In this document: one piece after another, positions 26,667 to 38,280 of the stretch
Position numbering within the stretch: the stretch's first letter is position 1
Layout of the letters: each line of letters starts with the position of its first letter
Assembly: GCA_030549775.1 (NCBI GenBank)
Contig: CM060172.1
Span: forward strand, 125,291,122 to 125,355,121
Source of the DNA: Tamarix chinensis
Taxonomy: Eukaryota; Streptophyta; Magnoliopsida; Caryophyllales; Tamaricaceae
Direction of reading: 5' to 3'
Length of the DNA: 64,000 nt
Program-made: the position numbers and the translations under genes
Notes under the pieces: model-generated
What the model was told of the DNA's origin: nothing
The model's input: only the letters and a program-made list of their open reading frames with translations
Databases searched by the model: none

Positions 26667-29251
26667 CAACAACAACAACTAAGTCTAAAAAGGAGGAAAA
26701 TAATCTAGGGATCAAATTGGTGGAGGCTAGAATTATTTACTAAACTAAAATAAATTTTAAGTAAATAATAATAATAATTTCTAAATTAATAAAAAATTAA
26801 TTATTTATTATTACTAATTTTATTATTCCTAAAATTCCAAAAAAATCCTAAAACATCCCAACCACCTCACTTTTCTTTTTTTCTTTTTTTCTTTTTTCTT
26901 TTTTCCTTTTTCTTTCCTTTTTCTTCCTTTTCTTTTTCCTTTCTTCCTTTTTCTTTTTTTTTTCTTTTCTCCCCCTTCCTTGCTGGAATGGGCCACGCTC
27001 CCCTCTCCCCCTTCACTCCTTTCCTTTTTTTCCCTCATACGGCCCAACGTCCATAGTTGTCTCCTTCTTTTCCCCTTTTCTCCCTTTCCTTCTTTCTTTC
27101 TTCCCTTTTTATCCCCGTCTTCAACCTTCCCCCGACCAGTGCAATAGGCACGGTTGCTTCTCAACCCTTTTTTTCTCTCTCTCTCCCCTCACCATCTCCT
27201 CGTTTTGACCTACAGGGTATACAGCTGGTACTACCCTACACTAGTCCCCTTCCTCCTACAACCTCAACACCCCCATCTAACCCCCTGCAACTCTGCCAAA
27301 ACCCTACCATGTCCCCTAGCCGTGCAAGCTACGCCGGTTGGCAACCAACCATCCCCTCCCCTTGTCTTCTTCCTTCCTTTGTCTACTCCCCCAACCTTCT
27401 CCTCTTATTCATACCCCTTTGCACCTCAATTCTCTCTCTTTTTTGCCACTCAAAATTTCCCCCAACCTCCTCACACCCCTTCTTCAGTTACAGCAATCAT
27501 CACCACACCCACCCTTCCTCTTCCTTGAATCACCCTCCATTGAACAAGACTTCCCCTGCCCCTAACTCCCCTTCCTCTTCTCTCCTCACCCATGAAAAGT
27601 GGGTAGATTGAGATACCCTTTTGCACCCATCTCTACCACCTGCGCTGCCACAACCGCAACAACCACCACTTCCACCGCCTCCCTTCCTACCTAAAAAACC
27701 TTCCCCTTACTTCCCACACCACCAATTTTATTTTCCTTTCCCTCCTTCCTCCTCCTTTTCCCTCCTTCATTCTTATCAACCACCACCACTGCCACCGTGA
27801 GACACCACTGCCACCGTGAGACACCACTACCACCACGACCCCCTCTGACTTGGAAATGATACCACCTAAGAAAACCTAGCCCCATCCTCTTTTCCAACCC
27901 CCAAATCCCTCCTTTTCTATCACCACCGCCGCCGCCACCTTGTGCCGCCACTGCCTCCCCCTAGCCTACTATTCCCTCTCTAGTTTTTCCCTTAACCCTT
28001 GTATTTATTTAGTATAATTTATTTTAAATATTTTACTATTATTATTAACCTTATTAGTATTAATATTACTACTAATATTTAGTTTATAAAATAAAAGAAA
28101 AAGGAAAAAGGAGTAGGGAGAAGGTTTAATAATTAGTGTTCTATTTCTTATAGGTTGTGAACCAAACACTTTCCGTTAGGAGGCGTAGGATTCGTGATCC
28201 AAGTCCGGTGTCCTATTGGGTAAGGATATGGTTAAGGCTTAGGTTTTCTATGATTTATGTGCTTATAGGTGTAATGATATGTGTTGTGTATTTATATATG
28301 AATGTGGACTAAATACGTGTGTAGTGTTGCTTGCTTTGCATGGATCTAAGATATGTTGTGTATGATTTATGATATGTGCAATATGGATGAAATGACTTGT
28401 CATTTATGACATGCTCTTATGTATGGTTGTTATGGTATGCCATGCACGCTTAGAGGCCTTAGGTAGTTTTGATAGGTTGGGGGGTCTAAAAGAAATAAAG
28501 AGGGTGGAGTGAGTAAGAAGAAGTGGAGAAAGTCCTAAGTGTATTGTGACATATGGGTGATAAAATAAAGGAAGAAAATAATAAAATGAAGGGTTAGAGT
28601 AAAATATTGTATGGGAAGTGTGAGGCTTGCATAGGGTGGTTAGTCTTTACATGGGGGAAATTCTTACATGGAAAAATTTAGGTTGAGGTTTAAACATGGG
28701 GAAGAAAGATTATTTTGGTTTATTGGAGTATTTGGGAAGGAGATAATACATGGGTTAGTGGGAGTGTGCATGGGAGCCTAAGTAGAATTTTTGGGGAAAA
28801 AACCTAAGTATAGAGTGATATGAGAGATTTTATAGAGGTTGGTTGGAATTAGGGTTTAGATAATGAGGGTTTCTTATGAAGGGTGTGAGTCAAGTGGAAA
28901 GGAGGGTGGAGTTTGTGAGTGAAGGGATAGTTTAAAAGAAAAGAGGAGTATTAGGCTTTTAAGGTGACCAACTAGGGTTTCTTTATCACACGTGGAAGTT
29001 GAAGAGTAGGAATGTGATGTTTGGAGTGGGTTGAGTGGAGTGATGGTGTTGGAATAACGGGGAGTATAGGCTATATAGGAAAAGGAGAGGCTGGGGCCAT
29101 ATAGGCCACAACCCACATGTATGGGGCTTTTGAATTTATGGTGAGTAGGGGGAAGGTGAGAAAGAGGTCTTGGAGTCTTGGGGAGTGTAGATGTTTCCAG
29201 TTATGGGATAAAGTTTTTCAAGGAGTCTAGGGTGGATGAGTGAGAATAGAA

Positions 29252-31178
29252 AGTCCATTGGAGCCATATAAATACCTCGGCCCGACTCAAATGATCTTTC
29301 ACTTTCAATGATTAGTGCCTTATTCAGAGTTGATTGTATATTATCATTCCGAACTCATATAAATACACAATACATACAGTTAAACATAAGTACGACCACG
29401 TAATTATCCTCAAATGACCATAATACCCTTAGGGTAGGCAAGAAAATCGTATTCTCCCAAGCCTTTATGAAACCCAAAATATATAAATTTCCAATCAATA
29501 TCTGAAGTACATATCCTCAGTTTCCCATAGATATCTTGTATCCAACATTATACCCAAATACGCACTTACATAATTTCATTACTCTCAAGAATATCATTTC
29601 ATAGAATTTCCATAAATAAATTGTCCAATACAATATATTTAGCACAAAAGCATATACAAAAATATAAGTATCACATAAATCCCTAGCTACAACATGTATC
29701 CTTACAGACAAGGACACCAGACTCTATACACGTAAATCCTATACCTCCTCCAAGATCACTGGAAGATCACCTACGAAAATAAGATAAATTACAATTTGGA
29801 TCAAAGGTTAAAAAGTGAGAGGAAAATTAAGGTAAAGGAGGGTAAAAGTAGAATTAAACGAATTCAAATGAAGCTTGAATTGTATGGAAGTGTAGAAGAA
29901 TGTGTGGTGGAGCGATGGTTAAATTTTGGTGGTGTTTGGACAAGATTTGGGGTGAAAATAGGGTTGCATGGCTAAAGTGGGAAGTTGCATGGCCGGGCGG
30001 TGAAAAAGTTGCACAGTTGTGTAGCACCAGGCCAAGAGGAATTATGACACACGCTCAGGTGGTGCGAAAGTTACACAGTTGTGCAGCACTAGTGCAAAAT
30101 AGGTCGAGAGAAAAAAAGATGCATGGCTTGGCAGTGCAAAAGTTTCATGGCTGTGTAGTAGGAGATTTTAAGTATTGCACGATCGTGCAATAGGTGGTGC
30201 ACAAGTCATGCACTCTACAACAATACATGAACAAGGGGAAGAAGAAGGGAAAAGAGGTGGTAGGCGGCAACAATGGCTGGTGATGGCGAGGGGGAAGGTT
30301 GGGGTGACCTTGTTGGTCGGTCCACCGGCCAAAGGGCGGCGAGTGGTGGCTTGGGTGGTGCTCGGTGGTGGCTTGGGTGGTGAGAAGGCCAAAAATAGGG
30401 AAAGAAGAAGGAAGAAGAAGGAGAAAGGAGAAGGAAGAAGGTTAGGGAGCTCGGGTAAAGGGATTTTTGACATAGAATGGATAGATTGGGGGCCAAACAA
30501 AGAGAAAATTAGGAGAGTATGGTATATATATGTATACACACACACACACACACACACATATATCTGTATGTGTGCGTATGTGTATGGTGTGAAATGGGAA
30601 GAAGAAAAGCAGAGGGGGAAAATGTGTGACGGGTGGTGGAGAGCCAAAAAGGTGACAGTGGAGGTGATGGGTGAGTGTGGTGATGAAAAATGTAGGTGAT
30701 GGCAATGGTTAGAGTGTAGGTTGTGTAAGGATAAGAGAAGAAGAATGGTAGGGAAAGTGATGGTGGTGTGTGGGGTGTGCAAGGGAAGAGGAGGAGAAGA
30801 AGAAGAAGACAAGCATGAGGGATGTCAAGGATGGTGACATGGTGCATGTGAGAGGGTAGGTTGATGGTACAAGTTGCAAAAAAGTCAAACCTTGCGACTT
30901 CAACCAACAAGGGAAGAGGGAAGAAAAGCAAAGGAAAAAGAGAGAAGGGTTAGGGGATTAGGATTAGATTAGGTAGGTAATTAGGATTAGTAAAAATTTT
31001 AGCGGGTTTTGATTTTATTTTACGAATTACGGTTTATCCGAGTCAAGGTTTCTGTTTCGATAAAAGTTTCGGGATTAAGAAATTTGGTTAAGGATAACAA
31101 TAAGATTTATTGAGATCAGAATTAGATTAGGGTGCTAATGATGCAAGATTAGGCTAAGCAAATTTTTGGGGTATTACA
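29252..31178 (-). mobile_element. Truncated TG...CA element H inside E
   Basis: The right end ATTTTTGGGGTATTACA at 31178 is a family 5' terminus in reverse orientation. Going left come a G-rich tract (29900-30960), repeats built on GTGCAAAAGTT...CAGTTGTG (about 29996-30165), a CA-dinucleotide run (30535-30559), and 'aaatacctcggcccgactc' near 29277, matching 22392 in F. The expected other terminus is absent and about 130 bp of E are missing at the seam, so the left edge is approximate and probably a deletion junction. Confidence 0.55.
30535..30559. repeat. (CA)n microsatellite
   Basis: An AC/CA run is bordered by TATATATGTATA. It produces artificial HTHTHT/VCVCVC peptides in the overlapping ORFs. 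Confidence 0.95.
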
Positions 31179-34100
31179 CCAATCCACCGGCAAATAATAT
31201 TAGCTAGGTGCGTTCTGTCTTAGAGTTTATTCCGATCCATCGCTATAATACTGGGGCATCCCAAGCTCAATAAACCAAATATTAGATGAAAACAAATCAT
31301 AAATAAATACTAATCACTTATAGTGGAATACTATGTGAATCAAAGCCAGACCGATCCACTGGCGAGAATAATGGTCGGGAGTATTTTGCCTTAGAGATCG
31401 ATCCACTGGCAAATAATAGTGGTTAGAAGCATCCTTCCTTGGAGTGTACTTCAATCCACTAGCTATAATAGTGGGGTTCCAGTACTCACGTGGATATAAT
31501 TCAAGAGATGTGTAAAGACAATATAAATGGCCTAAATTCTAATAATGGTGATAAATCGAAATGACTTACCGCATGCATTATCTGTCTTTTTCATATTATA
31601 CTTTTTCTTGGCCATATGGTTACCTTACTCAGTACGTAGTATACCGATCACCCCTTCCATGGGTGTTCCTCATTCTCACGAACAGTGGCCCCTCCAGAGT
31701 TTATGTAGGTAGGAGATGATACCTATGATGATTTTGATGCTTATGATGTCTTGGGATCGACAGAGTGATGACTAGATGTATCTGGTGTGGGGGTTCAAGA
31801 GGGTATTCTCTGGACTTGTCATTTTCTGTTTTCCTATCATTTTATTTCCCCCGTAATGGAAGTTGTTTGTACTTAATTTCCATTATATATTAACTCTGAC
31901 ATTTGCATACTCTGGTTTTATTTATGAATGTTGAACTATTATGGTTTTTATTGATTATTCGTGTTAATAATTTTAGTACCTTTAGCATTGTGGTTAGTAT
32001 GATATTAGCCAATGGTCAATCTTATACTGATTACGGCAGTAGCACCTCCCCCCCCCCCAGTTTTTGGTGCATGGTTTTCCATAACAAACAAAAAATTTCA
32101 ACTATAAATTTTGGGGATGTTACAATGAGTTTGAAGATTAACTCTGAGTTACAACATTAAAATATATGATAAGGGATACCATAGATCAAGAGTCCAAAAA
32201 GGTATTTGGGTAAATACATACTCTTCACCAGAACACTTAGTACAGATAAGATCACTCATCCTCATATAGTGCATCATAGGCAGCATAGTCATTTAGAGGG
32301 TCTTATGAGACCTACAAACAAGAATCATGATCTCCTATTCGTGGCAATGAGCAACACCCATAAAAAGGGTATTTAGTACGCTACATATTGAGTAAGGTAA
32401 CAATACTAACAAATTAGAGTTACAAATAACACATGCATTTACAACAAGTGATAAGTATAAATTCAAATAAATGAAATATCTCATAAGATAAATAATGATC
32501 AATGCCTCTTTATTATATATATACATTTTCATTCTTTCATATATGTTGAGTGTAGGAACCTCATTATTCTTAAATCAGTGGAACGGTCTGAAATACCTTC
32601 TCAAGGAAAACACACCTGAACTACTATTATCATCCAATGGAACAAATCTAAAAACATCACCTTCTCAAGGCAGAACACACCCGAGCCACTAGTCTCTCTA
32701 GTGGAATGGATATAAAAATAACACATTGGTCTTGACTCACATACTCTTCCACTTTAAATCATTAGTTTCGTTTCCATAGGTTATACTGTTATATTTTCAT
32801 TTCACGATGATCAGAAGCCCCTCTATTCTTAATCTAGTGAAACGGACTAAAACACCTTAGGACAAAACAGTCCCGAGCCACTATTCTCTTTTGTGGAATG
32901 GATATTAAAAACACTATTTTGTCGAGGTAAAACGCTCCTAAGCCATTATTCTCTCTAATGGAATGGATATAAAAATAACACATTGGTCCTACTCACATTT
33001 TCTTTCACTTTAAATGATTAGTATCTTATTCATGATTGATTCATAGTCATCGAACATATTAAAGCAGATAAACACATAACACATGTCAAAGTCCTTAATC
33101 TTTGCAAACCCTAATTACACACTCCTAGCATTCATTCTCCCATACTAATTTTTCAACCACAAATTATAATATATCATTCTCAAATATCATCAATATTATC
33201 ATACCTGTAACGCATGGTCTAACTTCCACATCATCCATATACATTAATAATCTTATCCAAAGTACTATTTACAAAATTACCGAAGCCCTAATTTTATATG
33301 TAGTCATAATTCTTCCCGTAAGACTCATATGATTACTAAGTTCAATAAACATTCTTATAAGACCAATCGTTAGCAATATATCCAGAATCCAAATAACCTC
33401 TAGGTTTTACACATGGAATGATAACATTATCATTTTAAGTTAGTATGCCCTAATTATACCATTATTTCATTTTAAAGAACCCGAGATAAATAATAATACT
33501 TCCAAACACTTCTCATGACACTGTTACCATATTCCAATCCACCTAACAGATAAAATGCCCAAATTTTTTTTTATCCTATAATGACCAAACTACCCTTAAG
33601 GATAACTAATAGTTTTTATTTTTTTAAATCTTGTATCTTCCACAATCATTATTTTTCCCAAATCCACCATTTATCATCATGCTTCTTAAATATGCATATT
33701 CCACTTTTCAAGGCTTATTTTAGCCTATATTTCATGCCATATAATATATTTCCCACAAATATGTCATTAGCATAATAAAATCATATCCATACCTCTTACC
33801 CATTTTCACTTTCTTTCAAACATATAATCTATATTATCACAACATATCAGCAACAACATACATCAAATCATATAGAAACAATATCATGAAAAATACACAT
33901 ATCCATATAAGTAATTTACAAAAAAAAACTCATAAAATATTGATTAGTATCTTTACCAACAAGTATATCGGGCTCTAAGCACGTAAATCTTAGACTTCCA
34001 CCTCCAAAATCACTAGAATACCACCTACGAAAAAATAACATAATACACGATTAGGCTCGAAGAGTAACCAAAGAAGAAATTAAGGTAAAGAGGGTGAAAA

Positions 34101-35513
34101 TGGAAATAACCAAAGTAAAAAAGGAAGCTTGAGATGTGTGGATGTGTGGTGGAATGCATGGTTTATCTATGGTGAAAATTCGATAGTGTTTTGATAAGGT
34201 TTGGAGGTAAAAAAATAGGGGTGCATGGCTGAAATGGGTGGCTGCACATGCATGTTGTAGGTAGTGCACACCTAGGTCGAGAGTTAGAATCATGCACGGC
34301 TAGGCAGTGCAAAGTGGCACAGTCGTGCTCAATCATAGGGCAAACAAACTTAAGTTAAATAGACGCGCACAAGCATGCAATAAGGTCATGTGTAAGCCGT
34401 GCGAGAGTGCATGAGCAGGCTGTGCTGGGTTGCACGAGAGTGCGATGAAAACTTTTAATGCTGCATGGTTATGCTTGAGGCCATACGTAGGCCGTGCATT
34501 TTATAAAAATGTGACGGACATAAGGAAGAAGAAGAAAAAAGAAGCAATGGTCAACAACGATGGTCGACGATGGTGCTGAGGAATGATGGGGCAACCCTGG
34601 GTGGTCGGTCCATCGGTGTTGGGCGGTGTGTGGCGGCATATGGTGGTGATGGAGGTGGATTATTCGTGCAAAACAAGACACGACTACACAAGAAGAAGAA
34701 AATAATAAGGTAAGAAGAAGAAAAAGGAAAGGGAGGCCCATGTAAGGTGTTTTAGACATGTTTGGGCAAGAAATGGTACAAACAAATGAGGTAGAAGGAT
34801 AGTGTGAAGTGTGTGTGGGGGTGTGGGGGTGTGGGTGGGTGTGTGTGTGTGTGTGTGCATGGGGTGTGCGATCGTTGGAAAGGAAAACAGAAGTGAAAAG
34901 GTGTGCGAGCATGAGTGATGGCATGGAGATGATGTTTGAGTGCTGGGAAGATTACAACTGGTGCAGGCATGTGATGGTGATGGTGAGTGTGAGTGTATGT
35001 TGCGTGAAGAAGGAAAAAGAAGAAGAAGGGGAAGAAGATGGGTAGGTGATGGTGATGGGTAGGTGATGGTGTGCATGTGCAAGTCGGGCAACCTAAGGGG
35101 AAGAAGATGGGTGATGGATGATCGTGGTTGCAGAAGTATGATGGTTGAGGTAGGTGTAAGTTGTAAGATGCAAGTTGCAAAAACCAAGTCAAATATTACA
35201 GCTAAGTTGATGAGAGAAAGGATAAAGAAAGAAAATAAAAGGATAAAAGAAAGAAAATAAAAGGATAAAGAAAAAAAAGATAAAAGGTTGGGAATTAGTT
35301 TAGATGAATTTAAATTAGCCAAAATAGATAGAAATAGTGGTAAATTTTAGTGGATTTGAGATTAGATTACGAAATATGGTCTATTCGGATTCAATTAAAG
35401 TTTTAATATTAATAAATTTAGTGAAGGCTAATAATAAGTTTTTCTCAATAATATAATCGAATTAGGGTATTAATGATATGATATTAGGCTAAGTAAAATT
35501 TAGGGGTATTACA

Positions 35514-36355
35514 AATATATTAGTGGTAAAAATTTAATACATTAGTGGTGAAAGGTTAGTATATTATTGGCGAAAGATCATTTTTAACTAGAATAATAAT
35601 GGAATATCAACTCACTGGTGAAAAATCAATTCAGTGATGGTGAAAGATTAGTTTAATATTGGTGAAAGATACTTAAATATATAATGAAATATATAAATGT
35701 ATTTGTGGTGAAAGTTATGTATATTAGTGGTGAAAGATTAATACTTTAATGAAAAAATATTAATTTGCTAGTAAAAAATTAGTACATTAGTGGTTAAAAA
35801 TTAGTATAATAGTGGCAAAAGAGAATTTTTAAGTATAATAATGGTGAAAGATCAACTTACTAGTAAAAAATCAATTAAGTGATGGTGAAATATTAATTTA
35901 ATAGTAGTGAAATATACTTAAATGAATGATGAAATATATATAGATACGTAGTTTTGATGAAAGTTCAATATATTAACAGTGAAATTTTAGTACAATGGTG
36001 GTAAAAAATTAGTAATTAGCGGTGAAAGGTTAGTATGTTAGTAGTAAAAGATTATTTTTAAGTATAATTATGGTGAAAGATCAATCCGCTGGTGAAAAAT
36101 TAGTTCATTAGTGATGAAAGATAAATTTTTAAATATAATAGTAATAATGGAAAACGATTAATTTACTGGTGGAAGATAAGTACATTAGTAGTAAAAAATG
36201 AACACATTGATGGTAAAAAAATTAATAATCTTGTGGTGAAAGATTATTTATAAGTATAATAATGGTAAAAGAGCAACTCACCAGTAAAAAATTAGTTCAA
36301 TAATGAGAAAATAATAGTTTAATAATGGTAAAAAAATACTTAAATGTATGATAAC
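35514..36355 (+). repeat. GTGGTGAAAGATTA tandem repeats, right part, with higher-order structure
   Basis: Submonomers of roughly 20-25 bp (ATTAGTGGTGAAAGATTAGT and variants) are organised in larger blocks. A recognisable block GATGGTGAAAGATTAGTTTA followed by ATACTTAAAT and ATGAAATATATA recurs at about 35636, 35882 and 36301. No protein is encoded. This is the remainder of the 8-bp-duplication insertion. Confidence 0.75.
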
Positions 36356-36640
36356 ATATATTATTTTTTAATTAAAAGTATATCAATATGGGTGTTAATT
36401 TATAAAGAAATTTTTTACAAATAGTATGGTATATTTTTTTTCTTCTAATAATTCTAATGAGATGTATATTTAAAAATATCGACGTTATAATGCTATAAAT
36501 AAGTTGTACATATATTCTATGTGCAACTGATTGTATAGTATAGTTATTAGTAATATTCATGTGTCAAGAATGAAGGATTAATATTCATATGCATTAATAA
36601 TAAACTATTATGTTATTCTCTAAAATGATAAAGTAAGAAC

Positions 36641-36990
36641 TTGTGATGCACGGGGACAGCTGTTGGGTGCCACCCATCGTCTCCGAAACGCTCTAGGGAC
36701 TTTTCTTCTTCCGAAAATGTTTTATTTTTTTTAAAAAAAATATCAGAATTTATATTAAAATTATTTAATTAATATTTTTTATTAAAAATTTATTAATGAT
36801 TAAAATTAATTAATATAGGTAATGATTTTCTAATTTTTTAATTTTTTTTTTCTTAATTTTAGTTGATTTGATATATTTTTTTAAATATATATATAACGTT
36901 TTATGTCGTTCTGGTTTTTAAAATTTTTTAAAAAAAATGTTTCTCGTTTTTCTCTCTCTCTGTTTTCCTGTCTCCATCCCGTGCAACGGC
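36641..36990. mobile_element. MITE-like element with TAAGAAC repeats
   Basis: About 350 bp is absent from copy 2 at the matching place (near 62055). It is flanked by TAAGAAC at 36634-36640 and 36991-36997. Left end TTGTGATGCACGGGGACA and right end CCATCCCGTGCAACGGC form an imperfect inverted repeat around CACGGG/CCCGTG. GTGCAACG/CACGGG ends are common in plant hAT-like MITEs. Confidence 0.7.
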
Positions 36991-37618
36991 TAAGAACCTT
37001 ACAATGAAGCTAGAGCAAATTGCACAATGGTTTGAGAAAGCTAATAATAGAAACAAAATGAGATACCTAATCACTGAACCATTGCCTTGCAGCGTCGGAA
37101 TCAGAGATGGAGATAGATAGGGATGCAGAGGTAGGAGGAAGAATGGAGAGGAGGCAGGGCAACAGTGAAAAAGATAGAAATCGCCAACGAACTAAAGGCA
37201 CTGGCTATTGTAGACTTGCAGGTCATTGTCAAGTGAAATGACGTAGACAAACAACGTCACCAACCGACGGAGAAGCATCCAACTATGGTTATCAAATGAC
37301 AACCGGAAAGGAGTTGCTGGCTGGAGGAGGCAAGGGGCCTGAGAGACTTAGAGCGAAGGATGTTGGGATTAAATTTTTGATTAGCTGATACAATGAGTTA
37401 ACAATATGTGAGTTATAAAATTTTATATATTTATTAATAATGTATTAGTTAACGATTAATATTTTATTAATATTTATTATAAAAAAAATAAAAATATTAT
37501 ATTATGATAATTTTGATGTATAAAATATTATGCGCAATACTCTTATGCTATGATTACCGTCTCAAACACAATTGTAATTTTATTGTTTGTGTCCGAGGGA
37601 TAGGAGTCAAGTATCAAA

Positions 37619-38035
37619 TAGAGATATCAACGAACTAGGTCGGAACGGGAATTCTATCATCATACCTAAATTTAATAAGTAAAACAATTTCTAAACCTGT
37701 TCTGATCTATAATTTCTTTTAGTAAAAAATCCTGACCTAGTATCCTTAAGGATCAAGTCTCTATGCCCAACCTGATCTTTAATATAATCACATTCTCATT
37801 TTATTTCTTAACCTTAAAATTCAATTCGATACCTAAAATATAATTCTATCTTTCATACCCGTCTTATTTTTTATAAAATATTTTTTTAATTTATATTCTA
37901 TATATATAAATAATATTCGTAACATGTTCGGAATTCCTATCACTAAGTCCAATCTTTAAAATCTCTCTCAGACCTAAAACTGAACAAAATATCTTCAAAG
38001 GATCTTTAAATTCATATGGAAAATTGACGACCTTA
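37619..38035. mobile_element. hAT-type MITE, perfect 8-bp target duplication
   Basis: GTATCAAA occurs at 37611-37618 and 38036-38043. The element begins TAGAGATATCAACGA, and the reverse complement of its end is TAAGGTCGTCAATTT, both of the TAGGGATG(N)CAA type. It is absent from copy 2 at the matching position. It encodes nothing. Confidence 0.8.
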
Positions 38036-38280
38036 GTATCAAATCTTAATTCTTGCATCTAAAAATTGAATTATGAAAAAGAAATGGGGGCCGCAAACCA
38101 TAAATAACATGAGGATTAAGTCGAGCTAATAGATAATATTAATTTTAATATTATATTATATTTAGTTTAAAATTAAGAATAAAATAATACTTATATATCA
38201 AATAAATAAATATAAATATTGATAAGAATATAAATAAATAGATATAAATTTAGTTTATATTTATATTTATATTAAAAAAA

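Larger units (their letters stand above)
26528..32124 (+). mobile_element. Solo-LTR-like element E (5.6 kb) with perfect ATGAG target duplication
   Basis: It starts TGTAATACCCCAAAATCC and ends TTTTGGGGATGTTACA. ATGAG lies on both sides (26523-26527 and 32125-32129). Module order matches element C: a TAA/CAA microsatellite (26624-26679), a CT-rich tract (26860-28000), a 'ggaggcgtaggattcg' block near 28180, CCGATCCACCGG repeats (31180-31460) and a 'cttactcagtacgtag' block (31623-31640). It is interrupted by the reversed fragment H. ORFs in the CT tract (up to 184 codons) are low complexity. It is younger than G. Confidence 0.8.
26333..35513 (-). mobile_element. Solo-LTR-like element G, split by element E
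   Basis: The left end TATAACACCTCAAGTTTTAC and right end TTTAGGGGTATTACA match element F in reverse orientation. Flanks AATAC and AATAT agree at 4/5. Without E it is about 3.6 kb. It contains the reversed 'tacatattgagtaaggta' block (32383-32400), reversed CCGATCCACCGG-type repeats (32560-32960), an AT-rich part, and a G-rich tract with GCATGGCT/GTGCA repeats (34200-34480). ORFs in 34469-35322 are low complexity with CA-repeat peptides. Confidence 0.75.
25907..36549. mobile_element. Insertion with 8-bp target duplication carrying GTGGTGAAAGATTA repeats
   Basis: Compared with copy 2 at 61969-61977, copy 1 has extra sequence exactly between GTAATATT at 25899-25906 and GTAATATT at 36550-36557. 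Without the later nested element G this insertion is about 1.46 kb. Its left end starts TAGGAAATTTATAATG and its right end finishes GTATAGTATAGTTATTA. Clear inverted ends are not visible, but 14-bp near-direct repeats (ATTGTACAGTATAG near 25931 and ATTGTATAGTATAG near 36531) lie near both ends. An 8-bp duplication suggests the hAT superfamily; this is inference. Confidence 0.6.
25343..38280 (+). mobile_element. hAT-like non-autonomous element, copy 1, exploded by insertions
   Basis: The segments 25343-25906, 36550-37370 and 38044 to about 38250 align in order with 61331-63770 (copy 2). Shared landmarks are TATGGATGTAAACGGGG against TAGGGATGGAAATGGG at the start, 'gagaaagctaataat' (37031 against 62098), 'atggagatag' (37109 against 62172), 'ggaggaggcaagggg' (37325 against 63069) and 'aataacatgaggattaagtcgag' style text near 38105 against 63628. 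Between them lie a 10.6-kb nested insertion, two MITE-like insertions and about 230 bp of extra sequence (37370-37600). The right terminus has decayed and no target duplication is visible, so the end coordinate is approximate. No transposase is encoded. Confidence 0.7.

Noticed and set aside
27057..27611. 184-codon ORF
   Set aside because: Same CT-rich tract in element E; composition is Pro/Ser/Leu/His-rich and three frames are open at once.
30168..30931. Overlapping ORFs of 140-214 codons on both strands
   Set aside because: They cross a CA-dinucleotide run and a G-rich tract of fragment H; the peptides are repeat-driven.
34469..35322. ORFs of 146-212 codons with HTHTHT runs
   Set aside because: Product of GT/CA repeats in element G; no domain recognisable.
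25343..38280. Segmental duplication of 25-38 kb and 61-64 kb
   Set aside because: The second copy has inverted TAGGGAT ends and an exact 8-bp duplication inside copia, so it is a transposed element rather than a duplicated chromosome segment.
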